Positions 13,817 to 21,864 are shown, counted from the first letter of the stretch. The stretch: 23,160 nucleotides of DNA from Cyanobium gracile_A (GCF_034931305.1 NZ_JAYGHY010000045.1:1-23160); one strand, 5' to 3'. Notes: generated by a model not told the origin, from the letters alone. Numbers and translations: made by a program.

Positions 13817-15174
13817 GCCTGCAGCTCGCCGTCCGCGATCGCCGCCACCAGGCGCTGGTGATCGGCGCGGCTCTGGTCGGCGTAGGCCCCGGCGAAGTCG
13901 GCCAGGAGTCCATCGGGGTCCCCCATGGCCTCCAGGTGGGCGGCGATGGCCTCGCCGTCGCCCGAACGGGCATGGGCCTTGGCCAGCACCGCCGCACAGA
14001 GCTCGCCGTAGTCGGCGAGGGCGTCCCGGTCGAGGTTCTCCAGCTGCACCATGGCCTTCCAGTCGCGGAATTGACGCCAGTAGCTGGCCACACCGCCGGG
14101 GGCGGCCTCCACCCAGCCCAGGAAGCTGTCGCTCACCGTCTGGATCAGCCTCTGGCCGCGCACCACCCGCTCACCCGGAGACCCCGCCGTGCTCGCTCCC
14201 AGATGGGCCTCGAGCACGGAGGCCCCCGCCTCCTTGCTCTGCAGGATCAGCAGGTCGTCGTCGTCGCGGCCCTGCAGCAGGGCGATGGCACAGCGGGTGC
14301 CCACCGATCCGACGCCGACGGTCTTGAGGGCGAAGTCCAGCACCGTGTAGCGGCCGACCAGCCACTGCATCTCCGGCCGCAGGGAGGCGCGGTAGCGCGC
14401 GATCGACTGCTCCACGGACCGACGCAGCGCCACGGGGTCGGCCCCCTGGCTGGCCAGCGACTCCAGGCTCCAGAGCAGGGGCGGATCATGGCGGAAGCGG
14501 AGCACGCCGTCGGCGTCCCGCTGGCAGAGCTTGCGGGCCGCCCGGCGGTTGTCGTTGTGCTGGGCCTGCTCGGCGATGGCATCCAGCGACTCCCGCAGGG
14601 GCTTGTGCTTCACCCCCTCGCGGTAGGCCGCCACATCGACGCGGTGATACCAGAGGTCGAGGTAACCGAGCCCGAGCAGATCCCGGTGGGCCTGCCGGTA
14701 GCGACGGGCGCTGCGGCGCACGATCGAACGGGCGTCGTCCGCGGCGATCCCGAGGCTGTCTGCGGCCAGCATCACACTGGCCAGGAGCCGTTTGAGGTCC
14801 CATTCATAGGGGCCCGGCAGGGTCTCGTCAAAGTCGTTGACGCCGAACACCAGCGTGCGCTCCGGGGAGGCATAGAAGCCGAAGTTCATCAGGTGAGCAT
14901 CCCCGCAGAGCTGGACCATCACCCCCGAATGGGGCTGCCAGGCGAGGTCGATGGCCATCTGGGCCGCAGCGCCGCGGAAGAAGGCCAAGGGGCTCTGGGC
15001 CATGCGCCCGTGGCGGATCGGCAGCAGCCACGGCAACCGATGGGTTTCCTGCTCGCGCAGGACGGCGATGGGGTCGGGGCGCTGGCTGGTCATTCGAATC
15101 GCCGGCAGGTGGCCACGCCACAAGGCTGACAGCCCCGCGGCCCGCACACTGAAAAGGGCCCTTCCAGGCCCCAT
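13801..15174 (-). CDS. DUF2252 kinase-like protein
   Basis: DUF2252 proteins are uncharacterised and look related to aminoglycoside-phosphotransferase/kinase folds. In the longest reading (457 residues) the family blocks are RPDPIAVLREQETHRLPWLL (32-51), RMAQSPLAFFRGAAAQMA (58-73), GDAHLMNFG (91-99) and NDFDETLPGPYEWDLKRL (113-130). The GDAH...N and NDFD elements resemble the catalytic base and metal-binding motifs of that fold. The C-terminal block YWRQFRDWKAM is also present. The start may be the ATG at 15093 (giving MTSQRPDPIA...), since the preceding 27 residues show no family resemblance. It lies directly downstream of the tmRNA gene in the same direction and runs convergently into the MscS gene with a 16-base overlap. 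Substrate and role are unknown. Confidence 0.88.
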   Translation of the reverse strand: MGPGRALFSVRAAGLSALWRGHLPAIRMTSQRPDPIAVLREQETHRLPWLLPIRHGRMAQSPLAFFRGAAAQMAIDLAWQPHSGVMVQLCGDAHLMNFGFYASPERTLVFGVNDFDETLPGPYEWDLKRLLASVMLAADSLGIAADDARSIVRRSARRYRQAHRDLLGLGYLDLWYHRVDVAAYREGVKHKPLRESLDAIAEQAQHNDNRRAARKLCQRDADGVLRFRHDPPLLWSLESLASQGADPVALRRSVEQSIARYRASLRPEMQWLVGRYTVLDFALKTVGVGSVGTRCAIALLQGRDDDDLLILQSKEAGASVLEAHLGASTAGSPGERVVRGQRLIQTVSDSFLGWVEAAPGGVASYWRQFRDWKAMVQLENLDRDALADYGELCAAVLAKAHARSGDGEAIAAHLEAMGDPDGLLADFAGAYADQSRADHQRLVAAIADGELQAQSLG

Positions 15175-15183
15175 GGGTCATTT

Positions 15184-15440
15184 GGGTGACAAGGCTGACC
15201 TCACCCCGTCTCCGTTAAGAGTGTCAGGCAGCCACGGGGGCGGCTTGACGGGAGAAACGAACGATGTTGTTCGCTGTTACGGGTTCGCTCTTACCGAGCA
15301 GGCTTCAGTCACCCTCCTCATGCCCCGTCGAAACCATTGCAGCCCCGCGCTTGGGTGGGGGGAATGGAGCTGAGCGGAATCGAACCGCTGTCCGAGACAC
15401 TGGTGTGGACCACCTAGTTCGTCCGAAGACGAGCTTGTTC
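15184..15440 (-). ncRNA. ssrA: Two-piece (circularly permuted) tmRNA
   Basis: tmRNA rescues stalled ribosomes by acting as tRNA-Ala and then as a message for a degradation tag. On the minus strand the acceptor half comes first. A T-arm AGCGG-TTCGATT-CCGCT is followed by CAGCTCC and discriminator A at 15365. An 18-base intervening segment (15347-15364) comes next, then the coding half starts at 15346 with GGGGCTGCAATGGTTTCGAC. GGGGCTG and CAGCTCC pair as a 7-bp acceptor stem with a G3-U70 wobble, the alanine identity element. CCA is not encoded. A pseudoknot-like hairpin GCTC-GGTAA-GAGC (15286-15298) precedes the tag. This permuted order is the known state of the marine/Cyanobium picocyanobacterial lineage. 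The outer ends are estimates: a UUCG-capped hairpin near 15420-15436 marks the 5' side and a GGGTGA/TCACCC stem (15184-15206) the 3' side. Confidence 0.93.
15224..15274 (-). other. tmRNA tag-peptide reading frame
   Basis: Inside the coding half of tmRNA, a GCG resume codon at 15274 opens 16 codons ending with TGA at 15224-15226. They encode ANNIVRFSRQAAPVAA. The C-terminal hydrophobic APVAA is the protease-recognition end. The form matches picocyanobacterial tags as I remember them (ANxIVxFSRxxAPVAA). Confidence 0.93.
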
Positions 15441-15484
15441 ATCTTGCCACCTTCGGGCCGCCGGCCAGCCAGCAGCATGGGGGG

Positions 15485-16660
15485 ATGGCCACCCCCTCCC
15501 CGTTTGACGTCATCGCCGTGGTTCCCCCGGGGCTGGAGGAACCGGCGGCGGCCGAACTGTCAGCCCTTGGCGCCCTTGAGGTGCGCCCCCTGCGGCGCGC
15601 CGTGGGCCTGCGGGCCGATGCGGCCACCTTCTACCGCCTGCATCTGCAGGCCCGGCTGCCGTTCCGCTTCCTGCGCCAGCTGGCCCGCTTCCCCTGCCGC
15701 GGCCGCGAGGAGCTCTACGACGGCGTGCAGCGGGCCGCCGACTGGGAGCGCTGGCTGCCGCCCCAGCTGAGCTTCCGGGTGGAGGCCAGCGGCAGTGTGC
15801 CGGGCCTCAACCACAGCCACTACAGCGCCCTGCAGGTCAAGAACGCCCTGGTCGACCGGCAGCGCCAGGTGTGGGGATCGCGCTCCTCGGTCGACCTGGA
15901 CGATGCCGACCTGGTGCTGCACCTGCACCTCAGCCCCGGCCGCCCCGGCGGCAGCGGCCCCGAGGCGGTGCTGAGCCTCGATGGCGGCGGCGCCAGCCTG
16001 CACCGGCGCGGCTACCGGGCCGCCATGGGCCTGGCCCCGCTCAAGGAGAACCTGGCCGCCGGACTGATCGCCCACACCGGCTGGGACGGCACGGTGCCCC
16101 TGGCCGATCCCTTCTGCGGCTCCGGCACCCTGCTGATCGAGGCCGCCTGCCGGGCCCTCGGCCGCGCCCCCGGCCTGGAGCGCTCCTTCAGCCTGGAGCG
16201 CTGGCCCGATTTCGACGCCGCCCTCTGGCAGCGGGAGCGGCAGGCCGCCCAGGACATCTACCGCAGCAGCCTCCCCGATGGGGCACCCCTGGCGGCTGTG
16301 GTGGGCATGGAGCGGGATCCGGCCGTGCTGGCCATGGCCCGCAGCAACGCGGCGGCGGCCGGCGTGGCCGACTGGGTCGACCTGCAGGAGGGGGACTTTC
16401 GCGATTTCCATCCCCCCGAGACGCCCGGGGTGCTGGTGTGCAACCCGCCCTACGGCGAGCGGCTCGGCGGTGACGACGACCTGGAGGCGCTCTACGGCGA
16501 CCTGGGGCGGATGCTCAAGGAGCGCTGCAGCGGCTGGACCCTGTGGCTGCTGAGCGGCAACCCCGCGCTCACGGGCGCCCTGCGCATGAAGGCCAGCCGC
16601 CGGGTGCCGGTGAGCAATGGCGGCATCGACTGCCGCTGGCTCCGCTACGACGTCCGCTGA
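15485..16660 (+). CDS. THUMP-domain RNA methyltransferase (RlmL/YpsC-like)
   Basis: This 391-residue class I SAM-dependent methyltransferase probably makes N2-methylguanosine in 23S rRNA, as the N-terminal half of RlmL does (G2445 in E. coli). A THUMP-type RNA-binding region occupies roughly residues 10-165 (FDVIAVVPPGLEEPAAAELS at the start, then HYSALQVKNALVDRQRQVWG). The UPF0020 catalytic domain follows, with LHRRGYR (172-178), SAM-binding DPFCGSGT (208-215), the acidic MERDP (274-278) and the catalytic NPPYG (319-323). It ends after a single methyltransferase domain, so the RlmK half found in gammaproteobacterial fusions is absent. It diverges from tmRNA with only about 45 bases between, and is followed 72 bases later by the amylase gene in the same direction. 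Confidence 0.92.
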   Translation: MATPSPFDVIAVVPPGLEEPAAAELSALGALEVRPLRRAVGLRADAATFYRLHLQARLPFRFLRQLARFPCRGREELYDGVQRAADWERWLPPQLSFRVEASGSVPGLNHSHYSALQVKNALVDRQRQVWGSRSSVDLDDADLVLHLHLSPGRPGGSGPEAVLSLDGGGASLHRRGYRAAMGLAPLKENLAAGLIAHTGWDGTVPLADPFCGSGTLLIEAACRALGRAPGLERSFSLERWPDFDAALWQRERQAAQDIYRSSLPDGAPLAAVVGMERDPAVLAMARSNAAAAGVADWVDLQEGDFRDFHPPETPGVLVCNPPYGERLGGDDDLEALYGDLGRMLKERCSGWTLWLLSGNPALTGALRMKASRRVPVSNGGIDCRWLRYDVR

Positions 16661-16732
16661 GGCCCGCTACAGCGACTCCTGACCAGCACTGCTAGCGGTG
16701 GGTCCTGCCTCCACCGCCGCCCGCAGACCGCC

Positions 16733-18379
16733 ATGGCCTCACTCTTTGAAGAGCTCAAGCAGGAGGTGCTGGCTGTCGAGAGGGACCCGGCCCTCGACAC
16801 CGGCGCGGCGGCGGTGGCGCTGCTGCAGGAGTGGCTGGCCAGCCACGAAGCCGAGATCTGCGCCCGCAAGCTGGCGGCACCGACGGAATTCAACGGCACC
16901 CTGATGCAGTGGTTCCACTGGTACAGCGACGGCGACGGCGGCCACTGGCGGCGGCTGCGCCAGGAGGCACCGGCCCTGGCCCGGGCCGGCATCACGGCTC
17001 TGTGGCTGCCGCCAGCCGGCAAGGGGGGCAGCGTCTGGGATGTGGGCTACGGCACCTATGACCTGTTCGATCTGGGCGAATTCGACCAGAAGGGCACGCT
17101 GCGCACCAAGTACGGCACCAAACAGGAGTATCTGGAGGCCGTGCAGGCCTGCCGCGAGGTGGGGATCCAGGTGTACGCCGATGTGGTGTTCAACCACAAG
17201 CTCAACGCCGACGATCAGGAGCAGTACCGGGCCACCCCCTACGACCCCGACGACCGCAACCGGCCCCTGGGGGAGGAACGGCTGATCAGCGCCTGGACCC
17301 GGTTCCGTTTCGATGGCCGCGGCGACCATTACTCGACCATGCAGTGGCACTGGTACCACTTCGACGCCGTCGATCACAACAGCCTGGATCCCGACTTCAG
17401 GGCCATCTGGCGCACCCAGGGGGCCGGCTTCGAGAGCAACGTCGACCTGGAGAAGGGCAACTACGACTACCTGATGGGCAGCGACCTCAACATGAACCAT
17501 CCCGAGGTGCGCGGCGAGCTCAAGCACTGGGGCCGCTGGACCCTCGACCACGTAGGCGCGGACGGCTTCCGGCTTGATGCGATCAAGCACATCGCCAGTG
17601 ATTTCTTCCTCGACTGGATCAGCGACCTGGAAGAGCACGCCCAGCGCGATCTGTTCGTGGTGGGCGAGTACTGGACCTACAACATCGAAAGCCTGCACTG
17701 GTACGCGGCCAACACCGGCGGCCACATGAGCCTGTTTGATGCGCCGCTGCACATGAATTTTCACCAGGCCAGCCGCAGCGGCGGCGATTACGACATGCGC
17801 CGGCTGCTCGATGGCACCCTGATGCAGCAGTTGCCCCTGCTGGCGGTGACCCTGGTGGAGAACCACGACACCCAGCCGCTGCAATCGCTGGAATCGGTGG
17901 TGGAAGCCTGGTTCAAACCCCTGGCCTACGCCGTGATCCTGCTGCGCGACCAGGGCTATCCCTGCATCTTCGGTGCCGATTACTACGGCGCCGACTACAC
18001 CGACAGCAAAGACGGCCAGGAGTACCGGATCGTGCTGCCCAGCCACCGCTTCCTGATCGACCGCTTCCTGCTGGCCCGCGGCCACTGCGCCTACGGGCCG
18101 CAGTACGACTACCTCGACCACGTCAACACCATCGGCTGGACGCGCCTGGGCACCCCGGGCCACCCCGGGGCCATGGCGGTGCTGATGAGCGACGGAGCGG
18201 CCGGCCACAAGTGGATGGAGGTGGGGAAGCGCCACACCACCTTCCGCGACCTGACCGGGCACATCCAGGCCCCGATCACCACCAACGCCGACGGCTGGGC
18301 GGAGTGGCACTGCCCGGGGGGCTCGGTGTCGGTGTGGGTGGAGGAGGCGGCCCTGGCCCCGATGGGTGTGACGCTCTGA
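16733..18379 (+). CDS. Cytosolic alpha-amylase, GH13 (subfamily 5-like)
   Basis: It should hydrolyse internal alpha-1,4 bonds of glycogen or maltodextrins. Residues 53 onward start as cytoplasmic GH13_5 amylases do (NGTLMQWFHWYSDGDGGHWRRL), with GITALWLPPAGKG and DVGYGTYDLFDLGEF behind it. Conserved region I is YADVVFNHK (148-156). The nucleophile is D282 in GFRLDAIKH, the acid/base E312 in VVGEYW, and the transition-state aspartate D379 in VENHDTQ. The C-terminal beta domain ends WVEEAALAPMGVTL. There is no signal peptide, so intracellular storage-glycogen turnover is the likely role. About 50 residues ahead of the catalytic barrel (MASLFEELKQEVLAVERDPA...) are not part of the usual domain and are not recognised. 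At 548 residues it is slightly longer than typical members because of them. Confidence 0.95.
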   Translation: MASLFEELKQEVLAVERDPALDTGAAAVALLQEWLASHEAEICARKLAAPTEFNGTLMQWFHWYSDGDGGHWRRLRQEAPALARAGITALWLPPAGKGGSVWDVGYGTYDLFDLGEFDQKGTLRTKYGTKQEYLEAVQACREVGIQVYADVVFNHKLNADDQEQYRATPYDPDDRNRPLGEERLISAWTRFRFDGRGDHYSTMQWHWYHFDAVDHNSLDPDFRAIWRTQGAGFESNVDLEKGNYDYLMGSDLNMNHPEVRGELKHWGRWTLDHVGADGFRLDAIKHIASDFFLDWISDLEEHAQRDLFVVGEYWTYNIESLHWYAANTGGHMSLFDAPLHMNFHQASRSGGDYDMRRLLDGTLMQQLPLLAVTLVENHDTQPLQSLESVVEAWFKPLAYAVILLRDQGYPCIFGADYYGADYTDSKDGQEYRIVLPSHRFLIDRFLLARGHCAYGPQYDYLDHVNTIGWTRLGTPGHPGAMAVLMSDGAAGHKWMEVGKRHTTFRDLTGHIQAPITTNADGWAEWHCPGGSVSVWVEEAALAPMGVTL

Positions 18380-18398
18380 ACGCTGCCGGCCCCGGCGG

Positions 18399-18902
18399 CT
18401 AACGGTGCGCCCGGCGCCGCAGCAGTTGCGGCTCGACGCTCTCCACACCCGGCAGGTCCCGCAGCCTGCCCAGGCAGCCGAGGGCGTCGGCGATGCTGCC
18501 GCTGCTGGCCCGCAACCAGGCGGCTTCGGGGGCATGGTCGGGCAGGCTGGTGATGCGGCAGCCGAGCTGCTCCAGCGCGGCGCGATGGTCATTCGCCCGC
18601 TCCCCCTGTCGGACACGCAGGAAGAGCGCCCCGGTGGGAACGGCCAGCTCGTCGCTTGCCGCCTGGGCATAGACCGGGCTGATGGCCTGGCCCGTAGCCA
18701 GGGGGCCGGCAGGGGGACCGGCCAGCACGGCGATCGCCTCGGGCTCAAACAACAGGATCACGTTCGTCTGCGGCAGGGGCTCCCCATGCACGGCAGTCCA
18801 GCCGGGCTTCTGCGCCAGGAGCACCGATCCCGGCCCCGCCACGGTGATCTGCCGGGGGAACGCGTCGACCATGGCGGCGACCAGTGCCTGCTCCTGGTTC
18901 AC
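18399..18902 (-). CDS. Small unnamed protein resembling a subtilase propeptide
   Basis: I do not recognise a named family. The C-terminal 75 residues (GALFLRVRQGE, then HRAALEQLGCRITSL, PEAAWLRASSG, LRDLPGVESVEPQLLRRR) follow the pattern of the propeptide of the neighbouring subtilase (ENMFVKFDDDA, EALLQRHGLSLKRTL, RNAYVVAAPDN, LLAEASVALCHPELV). The shared order is hydrophobic strand, amphipathic helix, GCRI/GLSL strand, A-x-V/L strand, helix, and a V-E/P-x-L ending, as in I9-type propeptides. The first 90 residues (VLLAQKPGWTAVHGEPLPQT and more) are not recognised. No signal peptide or membrane segment is evident. It is transcribed divergently from the subtilase with about 120 bases between starts. 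Starts GTG 18902, TTG 18917 and ATG 18872 are all possible. A separate inhibitor/chaperone is an inference. Confidence 0.6.
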   Translation of the reverse strand: MNQEQALVAAMVDAFPRQITVAGPGSVLLAQKPGWTAVHGEPLPQTNVILLFEPEAIAVLAGPPAGPLATGQAISPVYAQAASDELAVPTGALFLRVRQGERANDHRAALEQLGCRITSLPDHAPEAAWLRASSGSIADALGCLGRLRDLPGVESVEPQLLRRRAHR

Positions 18903-19024
18903 CGGCCGGCCCCGCAAGGCTGCAGACGTTAACCCCCTGCCTGTGACGGCAGATCACGTCCTGTTCCGTTGGCTTGTCTTCAGAGGCCCATCGGCGGAGA
19001 GTGACCGCCGCAGCTGGAACGCCG

Positions 19025-21013
19025 ATGGTTCAGGTTCGCTATGGCGGCAAAGATGCTGCCCCCTATGCACTTGATGTCAGCGACAATCACCTCGTCGTCC
19101 GCACCCTGAGTCGCCAGGCGGTGATGCCGGCGCGGTCGTTCGAGGTGTCGCCCGTCAGTGCCGAGACCCACCTGATTCTTGATCAGTTCGAGACCCTGAC
19201 CCGTTTCCGCGAGGCGGGGGTTGAGCTGTTGGGCACCAGGACCCCCCAGGCCGACAGCGCCCTGCGCGACACCGCCCGCAGCCTGCTCAAGGCGGAACCG
19301 GGCATTGAGTTCGCCGGCCGCGTTCTGGTGGATAGCACCGGCCGGCCCGTGGTCTACACGGAGAACATGTTCGTCAAGTTTGACGATGACGCGGAGCCCG
19401 AGGACTGTGAGGCGCTGTTACAGCGCCACGGCCTCAGCCTCAAACGCACCCTCAGCTATGCCCGCAACGCCTATGTCGTGGCGGCTCCCGACAACAGCGG
19501 GCTCAGCATTTTTGAGATGGCCGGCACCCTGCTGGCGGAAGCGAGTGTGGCGCTTTGCCACCCGGAACTGGTGAGCCCGAGCCGGCAGCGTCGTCTGGCG
19601 TTCCCGCCCGAATGGCATCTCAAGGCCACCGCCGTCAACGGCCGGCTCGTCGACGCCCACGCCGAGGTGGAGGCGGCCTGGGCCCTCAGCGATGGCACCG
19701 GAGCGATCATCGCGGTGGTGGATGACGGCTTCGACATCGACCACGAGGAGTTCCGCTCCTCCGGCAAGGTCGTCGCGCCGCGGGATGTGACCCGCCAGAG
19801 CGGCGACCCCAGGCCCGGCCGCGGTGACGACCACGGCACGGCCTGCGCGGGGGTGGCCTGCGCCAACGGCCAGTTCGGTGCCACCGGCGTGGCCCCCGGC
19901 GCCCGGCTGATCCCCATCCGGCTGGCCTCCGGCCTGGGCTCCCAGGCGGAAGCGGACGCCTTCGTGTGGGCGGCCCGCAACGGCGCTGATGTGATCTCCT
20001 GCAGCTGGGGTCCGCCGGACGGGGCCTGGTGGGACCCGAACGATCCCGCCCACCGCCAGGTGGTGCCGCTGCCGGATTCCACCCGGCTGGCGATCGACTT
20101 CGCCACCACCCAGGGCCGCAGCGGCAAGGGCTGCGTGGTGCTGTTCGCGGCTGGGAACGGCAACGAGAGCGTCGATAACGACGGCTACGCCAGCTACGCG
20201 AGGGTGATCGCGGTCGCGGCCTGCAACGACCTCTCCAAACGCAGCGCCTACAGCGACTACGGCAAGGCCGTGTGGTGCAGCTTCCCCAGCAGCGACGGCC
20301 GGACCTCCCTCACCCCCGGCATCTGGACCACTGACCGCTCCGGCGGGCTGGGCTACAACCAGGGCAGCCCCCAGAAGGGCGACCCGGCGGGTCATTACAC
20401 CAATTCCTTCGGCGGCACCTCCAGCGCCTGCCCCGGCGTCGCCGGGGTGGCGGCCCTGGTGCTGGCGCGAAACCCTGCCCTGCGCTGGGACCAGGTGCGG
20501 GAGATCCTGCGACAGGCCTGCGTCCGGATCGACACCGCCGGCGGCAACTACGACGCCACCGGGCGCAGCCCCTTCTACGGCTACGGGCGGGTCAGCGCCC
20601 GCAAGGCGGTGGAACTGGCCCGCCCACCCCAACCGGCGGCGGCCCTGGTGTTCCAGGTGGTGCAGGACGTGCCCATCAACGACTTCCAGACCTCCACCCT
20701 GACCCTGCCGGTGGCCGCGCCGGGCCCGTTGCAGTCGATCAAGGTGGCGGTGGATCTCGACCACACCTACATCGGCGATCTGGTGGTCCGGCTGCTGCCG
20801 CCCGCCGCCCTGGGGGCCGCCCCTGTGCTGCTGCACGACCGGGCCGGCGGCGGCACCGACAATCTCAAACTCACCTACGACGCCGTGAATGCCCCCGCCC
20901 TGGCGGGCCTGAAGGGCACCGATCCCAGTGGGACCTGGACCCTGGAGGTGTCCGACACAGCCCGCGCCGACCGGGGCACGCTGCGCAGCCTGCGGCTGGA
21001 GCTGAGTTTCTGA
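19025..21013 (+). CDS. S8 subtilisin-family protease with C-terminal P domain
   Basis: This serine endopeptidase, numbered from the ATG at 19025, begins with about 200 residues of N-terminal prodomain including an inhibitor-like segment (ENMFVKFDDDA...HPELVSPSRQRR, about 113-190). The catalytic domain has D233 in AVVDDGFDID, H270 in DDHGTACAGV, oxyanion N378 in AAGNGN and nucleophile S466 in GGTSSACPGVAG. A proprotein-convertase P domain (about 536-662; VFQVVQDVPINDFQTSTLTL, DHTYIGDLVVRL, GTWTLEVSDTARADRGTLRS) closes the protein. A TTG at 18974 would add 17 residues; the ATG fits better. I see no Sec signal peptide at either start, which is unusual for this class. The divergent small protein at 18399-18902 may be a functional partner. 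Kexin/furin-type P domains usually stabilise the catalytic domain. Confidence 0.93.
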   Translation: MVQVRYGGKDAAPYALDVSDNHLVVRTLSRQAVMPARSFEVSPVSAETHLILDQFETLTRFREAGVELLGTRTPQADSALRDTARSLLKAEPGIEFAGRVLVDSTGRPVVYTENMFVKFDDDAEPEDCEALLQRHGLSLKRTLSYARNAYVVAAPDNSGLSIFEMAGTLLAEASVALCHPELVSPSRQRRLAFPPEWHLKATAVNGRLVDAHAEVEAAWALSDGTGAIIAVVDDGFDIDHEEFRSSGKVVAPRDVTRQSGDPRPGRGDDHGTACAGVACANGQFGATGVAPGARLIPIRLASGLGSQAEADAFVWAARNGADVISCSWGPPDGAWWDPNDPAHRQVVPLPDSTRLAIDFATTQGRSGKGCVVLFAAGNGNESVDNDGYASYARVIAVAACNDLSKRSAYSDYGKAVWCSFPSSDGRTSLTPGIWTTDRSGGLGYNQGSPQKGDPAGHYTNSFGGTSSACPGVAGVAALVLARNPALRWDQVREILRQACVRIDTAGGNYDATGRSPFYGYGRVSARKAVELARPPQPAAALVFQVVQDVPINDFQTSTLTLPVAAPGPLQSIKVAVDLDHTYIGDLVVRLLPPAALGAAPVLLHDRAGGGTDNLKLTYDAVNAPALAGLKGTDPSGTWTLEVSDTARADRGTLRSLRLELSF

Positions 21014-21025
21014 GCCTGGAGGGCC

Positions 21026-21391
21026 TCAGGACTTGCCGGTGAGAGCCCGGGTGGTGCGGATCAACCCGGCGGTGGTTTCCGGCAGGTAGGGGCCCTTGAG
21101 CATCTGGCCGCCGATGCGCAGGCTGACGCCGGCCAGCACCACATCAATGGCCGCCACGGCCGCCGCGGCCTGCAGCCAGCTCAGGGCGAAAGCCTCCCGG
21201 ATCCAGAGCAGCAGCACAAGCTCGGCCGCCACCAGGGCCAGGGTCATCAGGGTGAGGCCCATGCCCAGCATCACCCCGCCGCCCACCAGGCGCCGCTTTT
21301 CCTTATCGGCCTCCTGCAGGGCGATGCGCACATGCAGGTCCATCACCGAGCTGATCAGCGCCGTGACGCGGGCGAAGTTCGAACCCGTCAT
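21026..21391 (-). CDS. Holin-superfamily III / YqjE-like membrane protein
   Basis: The 121-residue protein matches the Phage_holin_3_6 (DUF1469) pattern. It has an N-terminal amphipathic region with the charged QEADKEKRRLVGG and two hydrophobic hairpin segments (about 38-64 and 70-92), followed by a short C-terminal tail. The name does not imply lysis; chromosomal members such as E. coli YqjE are paired with DUF883/YqjD proteins. Its ATG overlaps the stop of the upstream DUF883 gene as ATGA, so both are translated from one message. It converges with the subtilase gene (12 bases between stop codons). Confidence 0.85.
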   Translation of the reverse strand: MTGSNFARVTALISSVMDLHVRIALQEADKEKRRLVGGGVMLGMGLTLMTLALVAAELVLLLWIREAFALSWLQAAAAVAAIDVVLAGVSLRIGGQMLKGPYLPETTAGLIRTTRALTGKS

Positions 21392-21864
21392 GCCGAGCGT
21401 CGCCCCGACGACAGCAGCAGCCCCACCACCAGCCCCACGCCGGCGGCGATGCCCAGGGCCATCAGGGGCCGCTCCCGCACCGGCTTCTCGATCCGGGGCC
21501 GCAGGGTGCTGTTGAGGTCATCGAGCAGGTGCTCGAGCTGATCCTCCAGGGGGCGCAGCGCGTCCACCACGTGCCCCGCCTGCTCACCGGTGACGTTGAC
21601 CAGATCCAGCAGTTGCTGCTTGACGCCGGAGGCGGTGACGCCGCTCTGATGGCTGATCACCTCCACCACGTGATCGAAGCTGCCCCGGGTGGCCTCCAGG
21701 GTGTGGCGGGCCACGTCGGGCCACTCCTTCTGGATGCTGGGCAGCAGGCTCTCGAAGCGTTCCCGGAACTGGTTCTGCGCCTGCTGGGCCTCACCTGACC
21801 CTGTGGGTTCCGGAGCCGCTGTCCGGGCCGGGTCCGTGGCGGTAGGGGTGGTGTCCGTTTCCAT
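21388..21864 (-). CDS. DUF883 / YqjD-ElaB-like protein
   Basis: The 158-residue protein starts METDTTPTATDPARTAAPEP, a low-complexity Thr/Ala/Pro tail. A long helical, coiled-coil-like part spans about 28-125. It ends with the family-typical arginine-rich entry ERPLMALGIAAGVGLVVGLLL (131-151) and the basic tip SSGRRSA. In E. coli, YqjD and ElaB use this single C-terminal anchor and associate with ribosomes at the membrane in stationary phase. The same may hold here but is not shown. The start is the ATG at 21864; longer frames upstream run into smc and are not real. It is coupled by a 4-base overlap to the YqjE-like gene, an arrangement like yqjDE. Confidence 0.8.
   Translation of the reverse strand: METDTTPTATDPARTAAPEPTGSGEAQQAQNQFRERFESLLPSIQKEWPDVARHTLEATRGSFDHVVEVISHQSGVTASGVKQQLLDLVNVTGEQAGHVVDALRPLEDQLEHLLDDLNSTLRPRIEKPVRERPLMALGIAAGVGLVVGLLLSSGRRSA

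Noticed and set aside
12841..15129. 762-codon plus-strand frame running through MscS and opposite DUF2252
   Set aside because: It is out of frame with MscS and antisense to DUF2252, both strongly supported; no domain visible.
15365..15440. Possible ordinary tRNA from the TTCGATT T-arm
   Set aside because: No D-arm or anticodon arm is upstream at tRNA spacing. The partner 5' acceptor strand lies downstream, which identifies the permuted tmRNA.
16739..18748. 669-codon minus-strand frame opposite the alpha-amylase
   Set aside because: It crosses two real genes and is low-complexity V/A/H/Q-rich; a shadow frame.
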